From Panax quinquefolius (lineage: Eukaryota; Streptophyta; Magnoliopsida; Apiales; Araliaceae): a stretch of 64,000 nucleotides of DNA. Under the pieces are notes generated by a model, which was not told where the DNA came from, ran no database searches, and was given only the letters and a program-made list of their open reading frames with translations. The DNA lies in NCBI GenBank assembly GCA_020205615.1, contig CM035165.1, positions 90,272,005-90,336,004 on the forward strand. Direction: 5' to 3'. This document shows, one piece after another, positions 1 through 10,649 of this stretch (positions are counted from its first letter, which is position 1; each line of letters starts with the position of its first letter). The position numbers and the translations under genes were made by a program.

Positions 1-1654
1 TTAGCCACCCATGTGTTTGGCCTCTAGGGTGTGATCCACGAGGAAGAAAAAAATTGAAGAAGAAGGGGTGTTTGGCTAAACCCTAGTTTTCTATCTCTAC
101 ATAGAAAAGGCGTACTCTCTCCAACAAATTGGAAATATATACGTGTATGTGAAAAAAATCAACAACCCATACCACCCATAATAAGACTCTCTCTTATTTA
201 TAGATGTGGGCAACCCACCTTAACAATTAAGGAATTGGGTTTTATTTAATTAATTAAATTCTTTTAATTAATTAAGCTCCCTAATCTTATTAGGGATAAT
301 TAATTAAACTCCTTTAATTAATTTTCCTCCTAATCTTATTAGGAATAAATGAAAGTACTTATATTAAATTAATTCCTAAACTCTTTTAGAAATTAAAATA
401 ATAATAATTGTAATAATATTAATAAGACTCCTCTTATTAATTTATATTTAATATTTCTAAAATATTAAATAATAAATATTAAGCTATTTAATTTATTCTA
501 TCACCATAGATTAAATTAAATATATAACTTTATATTATTACGATTATGCCATTAACTTCTTAAATAATTATTCTTCCTTTTTATGGTGTGACCCTTTAGG
601 TTCTCCGTATTAAGCGGTTAGGTTGTGAATAAATCAATTAGAACAATTCTAATAATCTTATTTAAATAAATAAATTAAACAATTAATTTATTTAAATAAA
701 TAATATTTATTCTGATAGGGATAAGCCTCCCTAGCGATCAGCGACTTTCCGGATAATATAGATTTCAACATTAATCATTAAAGAACCTTTGAGTAAATAG
801 TTGCAAATCTGATTCAATCCTTCCACCATCTGATGTCCCGATTAAATATAAGGCATTGGAATTCTTTGTCGAGTCTTATTTTATTTAATTATATGTATTT
901 CGATCCTTAAATGCCTGACTCAAATAATGCAAATTAGAAACTCCTTTCTAATTTCATTACGCTTAACCCGAGGACTCTTTGGGTTGTCATTTATCGAATC
1001 ACATAGGACATTTCTCTTCTTTTATTAGAAGTGGTAGATTCTTTATTGATCATACATTATCTCCATATCTGACTTATTATACCCAAGCATACCCTTTGAT
1101 ATACCCTAAGGGTCTTAAGGAATAAGTCAAAGTATAACTCATCATATACACGAATCTTATGATGATCTCAAGTCGAGGATTACTTGTACTACTATCACTC
1201 TGAGGAATTCCTATTGACGAGCAAATAAAACTCCATTAGGTATTCCTTAGCGAGCCACGTTCGATGAACTTATTCTCTAATAAGCACCTACATACTTGCT
1301 TTAGTGTCTCCACACAAATGATCATGAGATCAATCATCCTCATCGATGAAAGCAAGCAGCGTATGTACCCGATCTATCATCGGATTCACTAATCCCCGAT
1401 TTAGTAATCGATGATTGGGAACTATTTTAGTTTTAAGCTTTCTAAGAATTTAGATCTCATTAGAATGATCATCATCATTATTCTAAAAGCATTGCTTAAA
1501 ACTATGGGTTTATCACATATTATAAAAGCGACATCATGTAGATAATTAAAAGCCTTTAATAAATTAATACTTTTTATTAATAAATGAATAAGATTATTAC
1601 AAAGTATATGCTTTATCATCAAACATGATTGGCTTGTGTGGATGTATATCTCAT
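1..1654 (-). mobile_element. Ty1/copia LTR, partial (cut by window edge)
   Basis: This AT-rich stretch aligns almost base for base with 57725-59350 and, inverted, with about 52961-54540. The 57.5-59.4 kb copy lies next to a copia polypurine tract, so this is the LTR of the same family in minus orientation. The left edge of the window removes the last ~245 bases of its 3' end. Similarity stops near 1645-1654 without the polypurine tract seen at 59360-59370, so this may be a 5' LTR, a solo LTR or a truncated copy. It has no coding capacity; the short reading frame at 1422-1661 recurs in the other LTR copies and is not a gene. Confidence 0.8.
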
Positions 1655-1946
1655 CTATCAAGAAGCATTTTTTTCCCCTCTGCGTGAGTCATGCTTTGGT
1701 GAGAGATCGCAAGAAAGAATTATAAGTGTTGAAGTCTTAATTGACATTTTGAAACACTTTGTGGGGCTTGATGTTTTCAAGCCCTCGAAATGAAAGTCCT
1801 AGGAGAGGAACCTCTAGGAGCAAACCTAGAAGGCGAGCTTTGAGGAGCTCTCTGTGACATTTTGAAAATCTTGATCTAATCTTTCGTACTTCTCTCGAAA
1901 TTTCTTTTCTTTAGAATTAAAAGTCATTGAGAATCAAGAAGTCCGT
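1655..1946. other. Unassigned intergenic sequence
   Basis: No reading frame, terminal repeat or similarity to other parts of the window was recognised here. It links the copia LTR to the tandem repeat on its right. It may be the 3' internal part of the gag-only LTR element further right, but nothing proves this. Confidence 0.4.
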
Positions 1947-2226
1947 GAAGGCCTGAAGCCTCAAGACTTGATAGCCTCAAGACCTGGCCGATAGCTTCAA
2001 GGCTCGATAGCATCGAATACTGATAGCCTTGAAGACCTGATAGCATCGAAGACCGGAAGATAGCCTTGAAGACATGTTGATAGCTTCGAAGACCTACTAA
2101 TAGCCTCGAAGGCCTGATAGCATTGAAGACTGGAAGATAGCCTTGAAGACATGCTGATAGCTTCGAAGACCTGCTGATAGCCTCGAAGGCCTCATAGCCT
2201 CGAAGGCCTCATAGCCACGAAGACCA
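1947..2226. repeat. Degenerate tandem repeat of ~20-bp units
   Basis: The unit is roughly 'GATAGCNTNGAAGNCCTG', repeated more than ten times with substitutions and small indels. A higher-order period is visible: a block containing 'GAAGATAGCCTTGAAGACAT' occurs near 2055 and again near 2142. No coding frame runs through it. Such arrays are common in the untranslated parts of plant LTR elements. Confidence 0.85.
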
Positions 2227-2679
2227 AGCTTTAGGTATTCCTCTCTCTTCAATTCGACAGGTCAGGGCCTTTAGATCATGAACTTTCGTAGTTCTTTTTT
2301 CATTTCCTATATCAGAAAATCATGTGCATATATTTCATACAGACTAACACTTGAATCTATACTTTTATTTTCTTTTCTTTTTTTTTAAATCAGAAGAAAT
2401 AATCAAGTATAAGTGAAAGTTTGACAAATTTATTGATAATCAAAATTGCTTTTAACGAAAAGCATAACGTTTCATATAACAAATCTTGCTTTTGTCGGCG
2501 AAAGCATAACGTTCACCACTTTTAGAGATAAAGTGTAACTTTTTCGGGGTTGATGACTTATACTCAGGCGCCTCAATTACTTTTATTAAAGTTGAAAGAA
2601 TAACTTTTTGGGTCTGAGGACTTATAGTCAGGTGCCTCATTCACTTTTGATGATAAAGTGTAACACTCGAGTGCCTCGT
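2227..2679. other. Non-coding spacer with decayed repeats
   Basis: It contains imperfect repeats with the phrases 'AAAGCATAACGTT', 'ATAAAGTGTAAC' and 'GACTTATA.TCAGG.GCCTCA' between about 2455 and 2640. These lead directly into the regular 63-bp array. No gene was seen. It probably belongs to the same element as the gag region at 3096-4976. Confidence 0.45.
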
Positions 2680-2931
2680 CACTTGGGTCATCCAATTTCT
2701 TGGCAAGTGTAGTCTACGAGGACTTGAAATCGGGTACCACATCACTTGGGTCGTCCAATTTCTTGGCAAGTACAGTCTATGAGGACTTGAAAATGGATGC
2801 CTCGTCACTTGGGTCGTCCAATATCTTGGCAAGTGCAGTCTACGAGGACTTGAAATCGGGTGCCTCATCACTTGGGTCGTCCAATTTCTTGGCAAGTGCA
2901 GTCTATGAGGACTTGACCACTATTTAGAGTG
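2680..2931. repeat. 63-bp tandem repeat, four units
   Basis: Units start at 2680, 2743, 2806 and 2869, so the period is exactly 63 bp; the fourth unit breaks off near 2918. Each begins 'CACTTGGGTCGTCCAAT' and continues through '.GTCTA.GAGGACTTGAAA'. Because 63 is a multiple of three, an open frame on the plus strand runs through it and would give a 21-residue protein repeat. There is no sign that this is translated, and it lies antisense to the neighbouring gag frame. A looser copy of the unit follows at 2970-3015. Confidence 0.92.
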
Positions 2932-3095
2932 GACCACCATCTTGGGTGGGTTTTTTTTTATTCGTCAATTCTTGTGCCTCCTCCCTTGGTCATCCAATTG
3001 CTTGGCAAGGGATACTCCTAAGGGTTTAAACCACCATTTTTGGTGGACCACCATCTTGGGTGGATTTTTAATTCGTCTGTTGTTAAGAGTTTTTT

Positions 3096-4976
3096 TCAAT
3101 TATACATAGATCCAGTATTTGAGTTCTTGACTTCCGGGACTGCACCATGGGTGATAGTGTTACACGTTTCTTCTCCTAGTTCAATCTCCCTGGCCACCAG
3201 TTTCTCATGGTATATCCTCCGCAGACTGTAACAGTTAATAGTAGAATGCCCTGCGTATTGGTGGTATACACATAAGTCTGGTCTTCTTTTCATTTCTTCC
3301 GTTACAACCAACTGGGGCCTTGGAGGTTTCACAACTCTATGCTCGACCCATTGTTCGTATAGGCTCCTGAACGCCTTCTCACTGCATATGATAGGCTCCG
3401 GAACTGGCATTCTGGTATACTTGTCCCCATGCTTTTCTCCGCTTCGTTCAAATTTCTCATTCTTCTCCCTCTTGCCCCCTTGTGGTTTTGATTGAGAATC
3501 CACCAAAGCCACAGTTGATGTCCTCTTACTCTTCCATGTATCCATCGCATGACTGGTGAGAAATGTCATGATTCCCCCCAAGTCTTGTACAAAAGATGAT
3601 AGGGTCGCAAATGAATCACACGTCTTGGTAATGAGGTGGGGCTTGAAGGAGTCTAAGGCACCATTGTTGCAAATGCTGACCAGGTTCTTTTCTTCAATCG
3701 GCTCTGCGCACTTCTGTGCCTGGGCCCTGAACCTGTCAACATAATCTGATAGCTCCTCATTCGGCTTCTGTTTGAACCGCATGAGTTGTACAATGGTTAC
3801 CTATTTTTGCACATAGAAAATTTTCTTAAAAAATTGTAATTTTAGGTCATCCCAATCATGGACTGACCCCTTCTCCAAATTGTAGTACCAACTGAAGGCA
3901 CTATCTGTCAAAGTTTTGTTGAATTCCCGCATCAACAAGTTGTGGTTGTTCACTTCATCATATCCCAGCCACAGAGACATCGACTCTACGAACTTGGCAA
4001 TATGTTCTCTGGCATTTCCTTTCTCCCCGTTGTATTTTGGAAACTGCGGGGATGCTCAATATACCCTTATCGGGTAGGGCTGCCTCCGTATGTGTGTAGG
4101 GTAAGGAGGAGTAAAGTCCAACTCCGAGGGTCGAGATGTCTGTCTGCGAAGTTGATTGATCACGTCGATCATATCATCCTTCGTCATGTACTGGCTTGTG
4201 GCGTGAACTCTCTGGGGTGTTGTGATATACTGCTGTATCAGCGGTGTGTATGGTAGAGAGATTGGTTGATGCACACTTCCATCGTGTAAAGCTGGCATTG
4301 GTGGCAGCTGTTGGCTCACTCGCTGGACATGGCTTGGAATGGTTGGCATTTACACCTGTGAAAATGTTGGGAGAGCAGTTGGGATGATGTTTGTCTGAGG
4401 TTGGCTTGCTTCCAACCAAGGTTGTGGTACGTCACCACTGTTCTGGGGCTCCAAGTTGATGATTGAAACCGACTGAGTTTTCGTCGATGGAGGTACAATC
4501 TGGTTCTCTTTGTTGTTGCTGCCATTGTTGTTGTCTTCCACTCCTGCTTGTAATCCCTGTGAATTATCTGGGAACATAGCCTTGAAGGCGGGGATCTGCA
4601 TCAATTGCTGATGAAAATTTCCCATTTCTTCTTGCTTCTTCTGCATCTCCAGCATCATAGCCATCATCACCCCTTGTCCTTCCTGTGCTTCCTTCAATGC
4701 CTTGAGTATCTCCAGTTGCACAACATTTATCTGCTCTCCACTTTCTTCCTCGCTTTGCCTTCCCATGCCTATCTTCCTAACATTCGATGGTTGTTGCTCA
4801 GCCATGTATGGTGATGTTGAACTTCCTTCCGATGCGTCTTCAAGGATGGTTTGATCGAGATTTAGATTCACGCCTTGAAAAGCTTGACTTGTTTCCCTTG
4901 GAATTGGACCCGGTGAGGTAATGTTGTTTGTTGGTGAAACTCTTCCTGTTGTTCTCCCACTTCGAGTTGTGGGCAT
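3096..4976 (-). pseudogene. Retrotransposon gag (Tat/Ogre or TR-GAG type), three in-frame stops
   Basis: One frame of about 627 codons runs from ATG at 4976 to a stop at 3096. It is broken only by stops near 4350, near 4053 and just upstream of 3782; the segments between stops stay in phase. The N-terminal third is low complexity and glutamine-rich, with a likely coiled coil (MAMMLEMQKKQEEMGN). The middle is a retrotransposon gag domain with 'FSWYYNLEKGSVHDWDDL' and 'EELSDYVDRFRAQAQKC'. Near the C-terminus a short zinc-knuckle-like motif, CVYHQYAGHSTINCYSLRRI, matches the CxYHx(3)GHxTxxC form usual in Tat-lineage Gag. Gag would form the virus-like particle. No protease, RT or integrase frame follows on the minus strand, where tandem repeats occupy 1947-2931. 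That suits a non-autonomous gag-only element, but a truncated Ogre is possible. Confidence 0.85.
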
Positions 4977-4997
4977 ACCCTTCACGAATTCTACACC

Positions 4998-5015
4998 TCC
5001 CCAGCAGAGTCGCCA
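4998..5015 (-). promoter_or_regulatory. Primer-binding site of the gag-only LTR element
   Basis: Read on the minus strand this is TGGCGACTCTGCTGGGGA, directly downstream of the LTR end (5022) and about 20 bases before the gag ATG (4976). From memory, this type of site, complementary to a tRNA-Arg 3' end, is used by Tat/Ogre elements. Its position between LTR and gag supports the assignment. Confidence 0.8.
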
Positions 5016-5021
5016 AATAAA

Positions 5022-5731
5022 TGTGGGCAAGGAAATCGTGCCTTGCTTGTTTAGGGTTTCGTGTTGGCTGAGGAGGAGAGAAATCCACGAAGAGCAGGGA
5101 ATTGATTGATTGATTGAAGATGGGAGAACGACAGGTGGGCGATTACTCCAACTACGCGTGGCAGAACCCATAGAATCCGGAAACCTTATTAGGGTTATTG
5201 GGATTCTAAGAGCCTTCTTCTTGAGTCCTTCCACTCCTAGAATCTGGAAACCTTATTAGGGTTATTGGGATTCCAAGAGTCTTCCTGAGTGTTGAGAGAG
5301 AATGTCTAAGTCCTTTGATCGTCCAAGAGTCCAAGTCCTGAGTCTCCAGAGAGGTCCCTTCCTTCATAGAATGGAAGGGGTATTTATAGAGCTTCCTGGA
5401 ATTTAAGTAATCACATGCCAGACACATGTCTTCAGGGAAATTCCAAAAATACCCTTTAGTCATTATAATAATGCCCATATCGCCCTTTCCTTCTAGCCAC
5501 CAATCCAATCCTTCAATCAATTCTCAAAACGAGCCGCCTCCACGAGCCTTCTGCCTCGGGACACGTGGAGGCTTCTCCCGGGTCTAGCCCATTTATTTCT
5601 GACTTATCTGTCTTCATTTAATTAGGTTATGTGAACCCTAATTTGCGCATTTAATGAGGTCGTGGAACCCTAATTGTGCATTTAATTTAATTAGGTCATG
5701 TGAACCCTAATTTTGCACCTGGGCCCACACA
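5022..5731 (-). mobile_element. LTR of the gag-only element
   Basis: On the minus strand it begins TGTGTGGGCCC at 5731 and ends GCCCACA at 5022, just before the primer-binding site, so this is the 5' LTR. It has a TATAAATA box at 5381-5388. It holds a ~67-bp direct duplication (about 5172-5300, 'AACCTTATTAGGGTTATTGG' twice) and three copies of a ~38-bp unit near 5620-5720 containing 'GAACCCTAATT'. No matching 3' LTR was found to the left, so the element is incomplete or its other end is lost. The sequence to its right (from about 5736) reappears at 29367, so the LTR marks the left edge of duplication unit A. Confidence 0.8.
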
Positions 5732-5735
5732 CTCT

Positions 5736-7476
5736 ATCAAAGAAATGTTTTTTGAAAAATTAAAGAGTTCATGGTTCTAACGACCCCTCAATAATAATCT
5801 AAAGAAAAAGACTATGATATTAAAGTCTTAATACTACTTATTTACTTTGTGTTGTCACACATTTACGAAGTTTCACATGTTGAAAAGCCTCTTTAACTAG
5901 TTATTCATTTTTCCAAAGTATATTTATTCACTTTTAAGTTATTCTGACAAGTCACTGTGTACTACATATAGTAAGGTAACATGTTAATTACATGTCATAT
6001 TCAGTGTTGTTACGTTATTCGTTGATATATATAGTACGATTCGACATAACTCTCTTTCCTTTAAGTTGACCATTCAAGTAACTAAAGTTGATAATTCTTA
6101 TAAATTAGAAATATTAAATTATTGATTCATGTTTATTCATTAAATTGTTTCATTTCAATTTTATACTTATTGAGTATATTTGATGCTAACTCTTGCCAAG
6201 CATTAACTTGGTGCAGGTTGAAAATAATGATAGGACCAGAATGGTCAAATTTAAACTACAGAATGGAAGATAAAAATCATATAAAGGTTACAGGTTGGTA
6301 TTAGGTAAAAAGAATAAGACCTAAGTTGTGATACCGCGATGAAGTTTGTGATATAATGTCTAAATAGACTAGTTAAATAAAAAAAATATTGATAGATGCT
6401 GAGGGTGACGATGAATAGTGAACACCAAGTCCGTTGTAGCGAGTACTCAGATTTGGGGGCATTATAGTTTCCTCCTCTGCCGCCGCAGTAAACTTTTCTC
6501 TCTCTCTCTCGACACACACACATCTCTCTCTCTCTCTCTTTCTTCGCTCCTCCCTCACGTTGCTCTCAAATCTCACCTCCTTCCCATCGTCTCCCTCAAT
6601 TCCGGTCCTCCGATCCTCCTCGTCCCCTTTAACAAATCAACGGCGTAGTGCGCATTGGTGGTGGTGGTGGCATAACGCAGCGGTGGTGCTTCTTTTCCCC
6701 TTTAACACTGGATTGGATACATTTTATTTTATTTTATTTTCAATTCCCACTTAAATAATAACCAAAAATTAAATACTTTATTTTATTTTCTCTAATGAAC
6801 AGTACAGTGGTGGGGGGTGGTGACACTGCAAATAACAAGCAATCAAAGGGGCTCCATTTTGGTAAGTTACATTTCAATTTGCCTAAAAAATAAGTTAAGT
6901 ACAATATTAATTTTGTTTGCCCTAGTAATTGAATGTATATACTTCTTACAGTCCAAATTAGAAGCCAATAATGTCCTCTTTGTATTACCTTAAAATGTTA
7001 ATTAGTTTAAATTTGTTTTTATAATTATGTTTTGCTTCTTACACAAACACATTAACAAAGTTTGAGCACATATATGTCAAGTATATCATTTTATAAGATA
7101 TAGAATAACAACAATGAAAGTTAAGATCTTGCAAGTAAGATTTATGATAAATAAACCAATGATCAAAATAAATATAGCACTTTATAGTTTAGGATCAATT
7201 TGGTTTATATAGTGCTTATCACTCTCAAAGATTTGGTTATATATGAATCAACGTTTTATATACAAACTTTATTTCATAAAATGAATACGTAAAATACAAT
7301 GTCGACTAGATATCCTTCTGAATACGAAGGAATAAAGCGGGAATTGAATAAATCAAAAAAAAAATTAAACAATATGGAGTGTCAATATGACTTCCCTTAT
7401 TTGTTACAATAATCAAGTCATATATAATCTTGTAAAAATGACGGGCATTGTGTTTTTTGTTTGTATAAGAACTTGT
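5736..7476. other. 3' flank of P450 copy A, non-coding, duplicated in unit B
   Basis: No gene was recognised. The first part (5736-6460) matches 29367-30100 and the rest (about 6540-7476) matches 32925-34235; the two pieces in unit B are separated by a decayed gypsy insertion. A CT-rich low-complexity tract lies at about 6497-6545 and a GGT run near 6657-6671. Short frames overlapping the CT tract are products of base composition. Confidence 0.7.
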
Positions 7477-9082
7477 TTATATACGGATTTTAGGCACAAG
7501 AAGCAAGTGTTGAATTCGTGGAATTGTTAACCCAGATTTTTCAGTCATATCCAAGTCACCAGTTGAAATCCCACTCGGTAGCTCCCAATCAAAGCAATGC
7601 AACAACTGAGCCAACACAAATTGAATGTTGATCAATCCTAGTTGCATTCCAGGGCACCCTCTTCTACCTGACCCAAATGGTAAGAGCTGGAAATCACGTC
7701 CTCGAAGATCTATTTTGCTCCTAGTAAACCTCTCAGGAAGGAATTCTTCAACGTCTTCAGACCATACATTAGGATCTCGTCCTAGGGCCCAAGCATTTAC
7801 GATTACTCGTGATTTCTTAGGTATGTAATACCCGTCGATCACAATATCCTCCCTAGACTCATGAGGACCCAATAATGGTGCAATAGGATGCAGTCTTAAA
7901 CCTTCTTTAACCACCATATATAGGTATTCTAACTTTGGCAGATCAGTCTCCTCCACCATTCGATCAAGTCCTACAATGCTATTTACTTCCTCTTGACACT
8001 TTTTCATCACCCTTGGATGCCTTATGAGTTCTGCTAGTATCCATTCGATGGAGGTATATGAAGTATCGATCGCTGCTGTGATAATGTCTACCATGATAGA
8101 TTTAATACCCGACCTGTCAATTGCTTTAGCTAACTCGTGATGGGTGCTTGTGGAATTTTTCATCAATGATAGCATTTCATCAACAAAGTCGGTATTTTCC
8201 TTTTGAAGTCCATTACTTGCGTTTTGTTCATGCTCATCAATAATTAGCTCCAACATTTTGTCAAGTTTCTTGCCGGCTTCCTTAAAGCTTCGAGTCAATC
8301 CCTATATAGAGGAAATATATATTGAGATCGTGTTTTGTGGTTATTAAAATGTTAAAAAATATATATAAACAAAATAAACTTTCTTTAAAGTTTGTAGAGA
8401 TATATATTAATTACGCGAAGAAGGTCAGTGAAAGTAGAAAGCGACAAAATCTGCAAGATTGAACTTTCAAGTACCAATGCGAAGGCCTCATTCATAATCT
8501 GCGAGATCAAACCTATCATCTGCTACGTCCCAAAAGAACCTATAAGTCGTATTCTCGATAAGATCAACCACGCAGACTAATATCCACCACCTCACATTTA
8601 GCGGCGGCATCCTTAAGCTCCTTCACCAATAACCCAAGCTCCTCCTTTCTCATCCCAACAAAAGAATTAATCTTTGAAGGAGCAAGAAGCTCTTGTACAA
8701 CAAACTTTCTTACATTGCGCCAGTATGGACCGTCGGTGAAGGTGATGCCCTTATTACCATATGCCATATATTCCGCGGCCTGAAACTTGGGGCGGTTAGC
8801 AAAATGAATGTCATGAGTCTTGAGAAAAAGCTCGGCAGCTTGAGGGGAGGAGACTACGATAGTTGGGACGGAACCTAAACGCATGGACATGATAGGACCG
8901 TACTGCTTGGCTAACTGGTGGAGGGTGCGGTGGGGGAGGTTACCTAACATCGGGAGGCTACCGATAATTGGGAAGCCTCGAGGACCTGGTGGTAGTACTT
9001 TACGGTGGCGTTTTGAGGTGGTGATGATCCACCAGAGTGCTCCAAGGAGAAGGAAGACAAGAGTTAATGCCCATGCAAACAT
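7477..9082 (-). pseudogene. Cytochrome P450, CYP71 clan (CYP736A-like), copy A, frameshift in exon 1
   Basis: Two exons are visible on the minus strand: exon 1 about 9082-8419 and exon 2 about 8301-7477, with a ~117-bp AT-rich intron whose 3' end reads TATAG|GG. The total of about 496 codons matches the family. The product would be an ER-anchored haem monooxygenase working with NADPH-P450 reductase. Exon 1 starts with a membrane anchor (ALTLVFLLLGALWWI), a basic stretch and the hinge LPPGPRGFPIIG. Exon 2 has the I-helix AAIDTS (Ala where Gly is usual), the K-helix KEGLR, the PERF-type FLPERF and the haem loop FGSGRRGCPG; it is open to its stop. Exon 1 stays open for 172 codons, then a 2-bp loss relative to copy B, just after CEVVDIS, gives a stop at 8564; more small differences follow to the splice donor. 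These patches could be consensus errors, so the gene may be functional. The CYP736A assignment comes from recalled resemblance (RGRDFQLLPFG, DLDMTEKSGL) and the substrate is unknown. Confidence 0.85.
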
Positions 9083-10279
9083 TTTGTGTTTTAGGGTATC
9101 TGGTAAATGTGTTAATTTGATAACTCAAAGATTGTGTGATTTTATATACTTTAGATCTGGTCTTTATATAGGAAATCCCTCGAGCATAGTTTTGTACAAC
9201 TACTATATCAAGTTACCCCGTGCTCACAAACTTAGAACGTTCCCATATAATATTTTATCTTTTTGGACATGTGTAAGAGAATGTTCCTGAGTTAGAACTC
9301 TTCCCAACATCATGAGTTCTTATTTATTTATTTTCAAGATAGGCCTAAGTGTTAAGAGTCAATGGAGGCCATGCATGTAGCCTCTGATATTGACCGCTTG
9401 TACGTACCCTCTAAACTTAGTTATTCATCACCCACCAACCACAGATTTTACATCAATAATCAATAACTATATATAATAAGGCATTAATAGATTTTATGAA
9501 ATAATTTTATGAGTCTTTTAGTTGATCACGAGTCAATTATTTATGACTAGAATTGGAAATAAAAATTTTTGGTTTGTTTATGGATTATAAAATATGATTA
9601 TAAATATGACATACTGCTTGTTTTTAATGAGTTGAATGAGTTACAACCAAATGATTATGTGTCCAATATAGATCAACCCATTTTTTAAATTTAAAACTTG
9701 CATAGTATTATTATGATCAAATGAAGTAAATTACTTGATATATTAATTTTTTATATTCGTTCAATTTCTCTTTCTAATTTATTTGAGCACATTTTTTCTC
9801 TCTAAAAATTTTTCCGACTCTTGGACAATGTGACGCGATCACTTGGTTATATTTCTTAGTTATTAACTTATTACATTTGTCTTTTGCTAAAAATAAAAAT
9901 AAAAAATAAATTGACAAAACTGAAGGAGCTATTAAGCCAGAAAAAAAGAACATGAAGCAACCTACAACTCAAATTTTATGTTATTTTTCCCCAAATCTCA
10001 AAGATATGAAGAAGGAAATACAATAGGAAATAAAAAAAACATATAAAAATAAAAATAAAACATAAAAGAAATAGTTGTACCAAATTGAAAACATAGCTAA
10101 AATGACAAGAATAGGAACTGAGAAGGTTAAAAAAGTAGTGGAATAATAACACGTGATTATAGGGTAGCAAAAAAATATTCCCAAGGCCTTTTGGCAGACA
10201 ACTCATAATGCGACTACGCCTAGAATTATATAGAGATCGAAATAGAGAATACATAGATGGGTTTTTTTAACTAGGTTAA
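9083..10279 (-). promoter_or_regulatory. P450 upstream region, repeated in three places
   Basis: This is the 5' flank of P450 copy A. It contains no gene. It is repeated with high identity at 11851-12855 (continuing at 15344-15480) and, from about 9268 on, at 35369-36402. The repeat shows that the locus was duplicated with its promoter. Small reading frames around 9976-10254 are AT-rich chance frames that recur in the other copies. Confidence 0.75.
9161..9170 (-). promoter_or_regulatory. TATA box of P450 copy A
   Basis: The minus strand reads TATATAAAGA about 80 bases upstream of the ATG at 9082, a normal distance for a plant core promoter with a short 5' leader. The same box is kept upstream of the truncated copy at 11675-11850. 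A second, weaker AT-rich candidate lies at 9142-9149. Confidence 0.6.
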
Positions 10280-10649
10280 ATGATATTTCTGTCTCTTTAA
10301 ATTGTCACCCACTTTTAAAGTCGTTCCTAAAGTTTATTTTTTACCATTAGCTAGGTCCTTAAAGGGACATTTTTTGGCATTTCCGTTCTTTTACCCGAAT
10401 TGACCCTAACCCTACCCATTTTGACCAAATTTTGTCCCAACCCGACCTAATTTGACCCAATCTCAATTTCACCAATTATTTTTTAAAATAAATAAATAAA
10501 AAGTTTAAAATTATTTTAAAAATAATTAATATTTTTAAAATAATATTTTATTTTAAAATATTAAAAATAATTATTATTTTAAATATTCTTAAAAATAATT
10601 TTTATTTTGCAAGAAAAAATATTAGAAGCTTTTATTTTTTTCATAAAAT
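10280..10649. mobile_element. Left half of an AT-rich fold-back element, cut by a hAT insertion
   Basis: It matches the left arm of the complete elements at 15483-16950 and 36403-37813 and stops exactly where hAT sequence begins at 10650. The intact copies continue TCATAAAAT|GAGTAAAG at this point, which fixes the insertion site. No coding capacity. Confidence 0.75.

Noticed and set aside
2700..2927. Plus-strand frame encoding a 21-residue repeat protein
   Set aside because: It exists only because the 63-bp tandem unit is a multiple of three; no start context or non-repeat coding sequence supports it.
6373..6754. Several overlapping frames around a CT-rich tract
   Set aside because: They are low-complexity frames on both strands, and the same place in unit B (about 32925-33120) does not keep them.
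9976..10254. Hydrophobic minus-strand frame resembling a membrane protein
   Set aside because: The AT-rich sequence gives Phe/Leu/Ile codons by chance; the frame is broken in the copies at 12715 and 36112.
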